Part shown: positions 60,347 through 64,000 of the stretch, in pieces
Layout: every line of letters starts with the position of its first letter
Position numbering within the stretch: the stretch's first letter is position 1
From: Gracilibacillus orientalis
GTDB lineage: Bacteria > Bacillota > Bacilli > Bacillales > Amphibacillaceae
DNA length: 64,000 nucleotides
Direction: 5' to 3'
Assembly: GCF_900114645.1 (NCBI RefSeq)
Contig: NZ_FOTR01000002.1
Location: 186,001 to 250,000 of the forward strand
The notes under the pieces: generated by a model
Told to the model about the DNA's origin: nothing
The model's input: the letters and a program-made list of their open reading frames with translations, nothing else
Database searches by the model: none
Translations under genes and position numbers: made by a program

Positions 60347-61732
60347 TTATTTATCTTCTTTATACCCAAAGAAGTAAGTTAAACCAAATGCGATACCAAT
60401 CGCCACGAGGTTCACTAAAATATATAAGAATAATTGTTCATTTAAATAAAGCAATGTTCCCGGAATTACTGTAATTGCCATTCCTGTTGCTTTTAAATTA
60501 ACTATGGTTGCAAGGAAACCGGCAATACCACCAGCGACTAACCCCATGATGAACGGTTTACCATGGCGTAGGTTTACACCGAAAATAGCTGGTTCAGTAA
60601 TTCCTAAAAATGCGGATAATGCTGAAGGGTATGCTAATGCCTTCATTTTCTTTTGCTTAGATTTAACACCAACAGCTAGTGCCGCACCACCTTGGGCTGC
60701 GATTGAAGCTGTAATAATTGGGTTAAACGGATTGTAATTCAGATTTTCTAACAATTGAATTTCCAAAAAGTTAAATATATGATGAACCCCTGTGATTACA
60801 ATGATTTGGTGGAAAAATCCAATGATTAAGCCACTAAGTCCAAGTGGTAATTCCAGTAATGCGATCGTGCCGTCAAAGATCCAATTTTCCACTAAGTGAA
60901 GAATTGGTCCTAACGCAAATAATGACAATATAATCATAATTAATAATACCAGAAAAGGAGTTAAGATTAAGTCCAATGATTCCGGAACACGTTTACGGAA
61001 AAACTTTTCGACTTTAGCCCCGATTAATCCTGCAAAGAAAGCTGGTAAGACAGACCCTTGATAGCCAATTACCGGAATAAAGCCTAAAAAGTAAAGTGGC
61101 TCGGCAGCACCTTCTGCCACTACCCACGCATTAGGTAAAGAAGGAGATACAAGCATTAACCCGAGTACTAAACCGATGACTGGTGTTCCACCAAACACTT
61201 TAAAGGTTGACCATGCAACCAGTGCCGGTAAGAAGACAAATGCTGTATCTGTTAATACCTCTGTAAATAATAAAAAGTTTTCCGAAATACTATCTGGTGT
61301 CAGACCAAATAATACTAAGATTTGTTCCTGTGTGATCAATCCGCGTAATCCCATAAATAAACCGGTTGCAACAAGTACCGGAATAATTGGTACAAAAACA
61401 TCACCGAATGTACGGATCGCTCGTTGAAAGGTAGTTCCCTGCTTTTTTGCTTCTTCTTTCATTTCAGATTTTGAAGTACTAGTTACACCTAGGTTATTAA
61501 TTGCTTCATAAATTCTGTTAACAGTACCTGTTCCGAAAATGATTTGATATTGACCCGAGTTATAGAAAGCTCCCTTTACTTTATCTATTTCCTCTACCGC
61601 ATCTACATTAACTTGCTCACGGTCATGAACCATCACACGTAGTCTCGTTGCACAGTGAGCGATTGATTGAACGTTTTCTTCTCCACCAATCGCCTCGATG
61701 ACCTGCTTTGCAATTTCTTCATTACTCGCCAT
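60347..61732 (-). CDS. scrA: PTS sucrose-specific EIIBC component
   Basis: Imports and phosphorylates sucrose at the membrane. 461 residues. The EIIB part has SIAHCATRLRVMV with the phosphorylated Cys (about residue 27). The EIIC part has around ten segments, with PVIGYQGSVLPAFFAGLIGA and GVHHIFNFLEIQLLENLNYN as family blocks and ITEPAIFGVNLRHGKPFIMG near the end. There is no EIIA, so a shared EIIA-Glc must serve. AAGAGGAGG precedes the ATG. Operators at 61764 and 61807 control it. Confidence 0.94.
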   Translation of the reverse strand: MASNEEIAKQVIEAIGGEENVQSIAHCATRLRVMVHDREQVNVDAVEEIDKVKGAFYNSGQYQIIFGTGTVNRIYEAINNLGVTSTSKSEMKEEAKKQGTTFQRAIRTFGDVFVPIIPVLVATGLFMGLRGLITQEQILVLFGLTPDSISENFLLFTEVLTDTAFVFLPALVAWSTFKVFGGTPVIGLVLGLMLVSPSLPNAWVVAEGAAEPLYFLGFIPVIGYQGSVLPAFFAGLIGAKVEKFFRKRVPESLDLILTPFLVLLIMIILSLFALGPILHLVENWIFDGTIALLELPLGLSGLIIGFFHQIIVITGVHHIFNFLEIQLLENLNYNPFNPIITASIAAQGGAALAVGVKSKQKKMKALAYPSALSAFLGITEPAIFGVNLRHGKPFIMGLVAGGIAGFLATIVNLKATGMAITVIPGTLLYLNEQLFLYILVNLVAIGIAFGLTYFFGYKEDK

Positions 61733-61763
61733 TATAAAAACCTCCTCTTAATTTCATAAAAAG

Positions 61764-61820
61764 GTGGAATCGATTCCACAAAAGCTAAAAATAATAACGA
61801 ATGATATGGGATCGATCTCA
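61764..61820. promoter_or_regulatory. Two LacI-type operators before scrA
   Basis: GTGGAATCGATTCCAC (61764-61779) is a perfect 16-bp palindrome. TGGGATCGATCTCA (61807-61820) is a near copy. Their spacing (about 42 bp centre to centre, four turns) allows one repressor to bind both. They lie between scrA and the scrR stop, the usual ScrR target. Confidence 0.8.
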
Positions 61821-61838
61821 CACATTCGTTACAACAGA

Positions 61839-62822
61839 TTATAAACTATTTCCTGACAATCGTCTATAGGTATGAGTTAATTTTTTTGTTTTATTGTAAC
61901 CGTTTAATTTTTCCATTAGTAGACGAGTGATGGCGATACCTGCATCTTCATTTTGAAAATCAATCGTTGTTAACACCGGCTCTATGTATTTCGATAAACG
62001 TGATACCCCTGTTGTCGCCATTCCTATATCTTTTGGAATGCTATAATGATTTTCTTTTAAATATTGCATTGCTCCTACTGCCATATTATCGGTTACGACA
62101 AAGACTGCATTTGGCTGTGATGAATGCATCATTATCGTTTGCATGGCGTCATAACCAGACTCAATACTAAAATCACCAAACGCCATACGTTCTTCTAATA
62201 TCGGGAGGTTATACTTCTTTAACGTATCTATATATGCTTTTTTTCTTAAAATTCCTACTGCCGGATCATCCTCAGGTACTCCAATAAAGCTGATATCACG
62301 GTAACCATTCTCTAACATGTAGGTGATCATTTCTACTGTTGCATTGTAATCCGGATAACTGATCGAAGTAGTCGATGGCATGTTCTGCCCCAGCACAACG
62401 ACGGGAACATCCGCTTTTTGGATTTCGTTAACAAGTGCTTCATCTGTATTAGTTCCCAACAAAATAACTCCGTCGACATTCCGTGATTGCAATAATTTTA
62501 TAAAAGCTATTTCTTTATCCTTGTCTAATGAAGTTTGAGTCAGTAGCATTTGATAATCATTTTCTTGCAGCATTTGATTAATACCATCAACAACTCGACT
62601 GGCAGTTTCAGTACTAATTTTGGGTAAAATCACTCCAATAACACCCGTTTTTTTGGTACGTAATGATTTTGCTGATTGACTAGGTAAATAACTGGTCTCT
62701 TGGATGACTTTATCGATGCGTTCTTGAGCTTCCTGACTTACATATCCATTCTTATTAAGGTGACGGGAAACCGTAGAGCGTGATACGTTAGCTAGTTTTG
62801 CAATATCATTAATGGTTGTCAT
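61839..62822 (-). CDS. scrR: LacI-family sucrose operon repressor
   Basis: A 327-residue repressor. TTINDIAKLANVSRSTVSRH is the helix-turn-helix and hinge start. The periplasmic-binding-like ligand domain includes SRNVDGVILLGTNTDEALV and PNAVFVVTDNMAVGAMQYL. The start at 62822 follows AAGGAGA; the frame is open to 62879. It lies upstream of scrA on the same strand. Its probable sites are at 61764 and 61807. The inducer is presumably sucrose-6-phosphate or fructose, as for relatives. Confidence 0.9.
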   Translation of the reverse strand: MTTINDIAKLANVSRSTVSRHLNKNGYVSQEAQERIDKVIQETSYLPSQSAKSLRTKKTGVIGVILPKISTETASRVVDGINQMLQENDYQMLLTQTSLDKDKEIAFIKLLQSRNVDGVILLGTNTDEALVNEIQKADVPVVVLGQNMPSTTSISYPDYNATVEMITYMLENGYRDISFIGVPEDDPAVGILRKKAYIDTLKKYNLPILEERMAFGDFSIESGYDAMQTIMMHSSQPNAVFVVTDNMAVGAMQYLKENHYSIPKDIGMATTGVSRLSKYIEPVLTTIDFQNEDAGIAITRLLMEKLNGYNKTKKLTHTYRRLSGNSL

Positions 62823-63056
62823 GACAATCTCCTTCACACTAATTTCCCACTTATTATACCAAAGAGAGTGACATAGCAAAAGAATAGTAAGTTAACCAAT
62901 TCCAAGTGACGTATTTCACCATTTTTCATAATAAGTAGTGAACATCTCCATAGAATACTTGCCACCATATGAAACCATAATAATAGTAAGTTCATCCTCT
63001 CTCTATTGTGATAAGCAGAGGAATTGATCTATATTACAAGTCGAAAGGAATGAGAA

Positions 63057-63353
63057 ATGTTTATGGAGTCGTTTCTTATCATTGCTATTTTGACAGCGAG
63101 CTTCATTGTATTGCTGATGCATTGGGGCTTACTGTTGCTCCAAATCGTATTCGCTGTAGTTGTTACAAGCTTTCTTCCTACAGATTGGTTCATGGCAGCA
63201 GTCATAATACAAGCCCTGTTTGGCTTATGGATTTTACGTCAAGCCTTTCAAGCAGCACGCTATCAGTATCAATTAGAACTGGAAAAAACACAGCGTATTC
63301 CTCAGCATTATACCGAAGGAGGCAGATCAGGCATTAAGAAGAACTTTTTATAA
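63057..63353 (+). CDS. Small membrane protein (98 residues)
   Basis: Two or three hydrophobic segments (about residues 4-22, 24-42 and 46-62) and a charged C-terminal tail (ARYQYQLELEKTQRIPQHYT). I recognise no family. AAGGAATGAGAA precedes the ATG at 63057; another ATG two codons later is possible. It lies 65 bp before an ABC exporter gene on the same strand and may belong with it. Confidence 0.7.
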   Translation: MFMESFLIIAILTASFIVLLMHWGLLLLQIVFAVVVTSFLPTDWFMAAVIIQALFGLWILRQAFQAARYQYQLELEKTQRIPQHYTEGGRSGIKKNFL

Positions 63354-63418
63354 TAGGCTAGTTTGAAAAAAATCTGCTATAATATGTTAGTCAATAACAA
63401 AAAAGGAGTATTACTAAC

Positions 63419-64000
63419 ATGTTAAAGCAGTTTTTTTCTTATTATAAACCACATAGACGACTGTTTATGATTGATTTTTCTAGCGCTGTCATCGTAGCAA
63501 TCTTAGAGCTAGCTTTTCCGATTGCTGTTCAATGGCTAATAGATGAATTATTACCTGAACGTGAATGGAATCTGATTGTAACAGTCAGTATCTTATTATT
63601 TGCAGTCTATCTACTAAGTACCTTCTTGCAATATGTCGTCAGTTACTTGGGACACAAACTCGGGATTAACATTGAAACAGACATGCGTGAGCAGTTATTT
63701 TCACACGTACAGCGCCAATCATTTCGTTTTTTTGATAACACGAAAACAGGTCATATTATGAGCCGTATCACAAACGACTTATTTGATATCGGTGAATTGG
63801 CACACCATGGACCGGAGGACTTTTTCATTGCGATTATGACCTTTACCGGAGCATTTTGGATAATGTTCACCATTAATCCGACACTTGCATTGATTGCATT
63901 AGTGATGGTACCGCTGCTAGTTGCTTTGGTAACTTTCTGTAATATCGCCATGAACAAAGCATGGCACCAGATGTACCACAACATTGCCGGTGTTAATGCC
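63419..64000 (+). CDS. ABC exporter, membrane domain (cut by window edge)
   Basis: The first 194 codons of an ABC transporter half with fused membrane and ATPase domains. MLKQFFSYYKPHRRLFMIDF and the segments that follow are the ABC_membrane domain; FRFFDNTKTGHIMSRITNDL is the conserved intracellular-loop block of multidrug/lipid exporters (YfiB/YknU-like). The ATPase part is beyond the window. AAAAAGGAG precedes the ATG. The substrate cannot be told. Confidence 0.9.
   Translation, partial: MLKQFFSYYKPHRRLFMIDFSSAVIVAILELAFPIAVQWLIDELLPEREWNLIVTVSILLFAVYLLSTFLQYVVSYLGHKLGINIETDMREQLFSHVQRQSFRFFDNTKTGHIMSRITNDLFDIGELAHHGPEDFFIAIMTFTGAFWIMFTINPTLALIALVMVPLLVALVTFCNIAMNKAWHQMYHNIAGVNA

Larger units (their letters stand above)
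60054..60347. repeat. 290-bp intergenic element with inverted ends enclosing a 21-bp array
   Basis: The left end AAAAGAAGGTGGGACA (60054-60069) is nearly the reverse complement of 60329-60347, TGTCCCAGCCACTTCTTTT. Between them are the 21-bp array (60138-60272) and a hairpin (60277-60308). It sits between scrA and scrB, so any scr transcript must cross it. Open frames in it have no ribosome site. Confidence 0.75.

Overview
The window is low-GC Firmicutes DNA of the Bacillaceae. It has AT-rich intergenic regions, AGGAGG-type ribosome sites, some TTG and GTG starts, B. subtilis-type genes (queG, ogt, ydbS-ydbT), a sporulation-type LysM/M14 peptidase, a class D sortase and very acidic small lipoproteins. 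A halotolerant genus near Gracilibacillus, Virgibacillus or Oceanobacillus is a fair guess; the sequence alone does not fix the species. Nothing looks like a prophage, plasmid or intact insertion sequence. The window is mostly metabolic and accessory chromosome, and most genes are on the minus strand.

Layout. 1-7.2 kb: trmL (cut by the edge), an amidase, an HTH/membrane-protein pair behind a nested palindrome, two acidic lipoproteins, ogt, queG, a large ABC-class ATPase, a 204-bp element with inverted ends, tRNA-Gly and a 44-residue membrane protein. 7.3-12.2 kb: a small P-loop kinase, a GC-rich DUF899 gene, an SDR with its AraC-type neighbour, and a ZIP metal transporter. 12.2-15.2 kb: repeats, then a class D sortase overlapping an LPNTA-anchored secreted amidase. 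15.6-22.5 kb: ydbS-ydbT coupled to a nickel/oligopeptide-type ABC importer. 22.7-35.4 kb: a nickel-pincer cluster (larB, FGGY sugar-acid kinase, larE, SDR, larA homologue, AEC permease), three Gfo/Idh/MocA oxidoreductases and a ROK repressor. 35.4-47.9 kb: small accessory genes and regulators (alpha/beta hydrolase, CGNR protein, two TetR proteins, SDR, VOC protein, WYL regulator, RibD-like reductase, LysM-M14 peptidase, nitroreductase, XRE/DUF2975 pair, aldo/keto reductase). 48.0-51.8 kb: an Fe(III)-type ABC importer. 52.2-55.4 kb: a 1063-residue secreted GH43 enzyme. 55.9-57.5 kb: small membrane, SRPBCC and lipoprotein genes. 57.7-62.8 kb: a sucrose operon (scrK, scrB, scrA, scrR). 63.0 kb to the end: a small membrane protein and the start of an ABC exporter.

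How it works together. The most coherent system is at 17-35 kb. A Ni-type importer lies beside larB and larE, which make the nickel-pincer cofactor, and beside a LarA-family racemase/epimerase that would use it. An aldonate-type kinase, an SDR and a permease suggest catabolism of a 2-hydroxy sugar acid. The ROK gene and larA carry nearly the same palindromic operator over their promoters, so ROK probably represses both. LarC is not in the window.

The other striking content is non-coding. There are two tandem arrays with an exact 21-bp period and unrelated cores, each between genes of one operon-like row. There is a family of 142-bp two-hairpin repeats with short deletion forms (eight copies). 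There are two inverted copies of a structured repeat whose stems differ in sequence but still pair. There is also a 204-bp element with 27-bp imperfect terminal inverted repeats.
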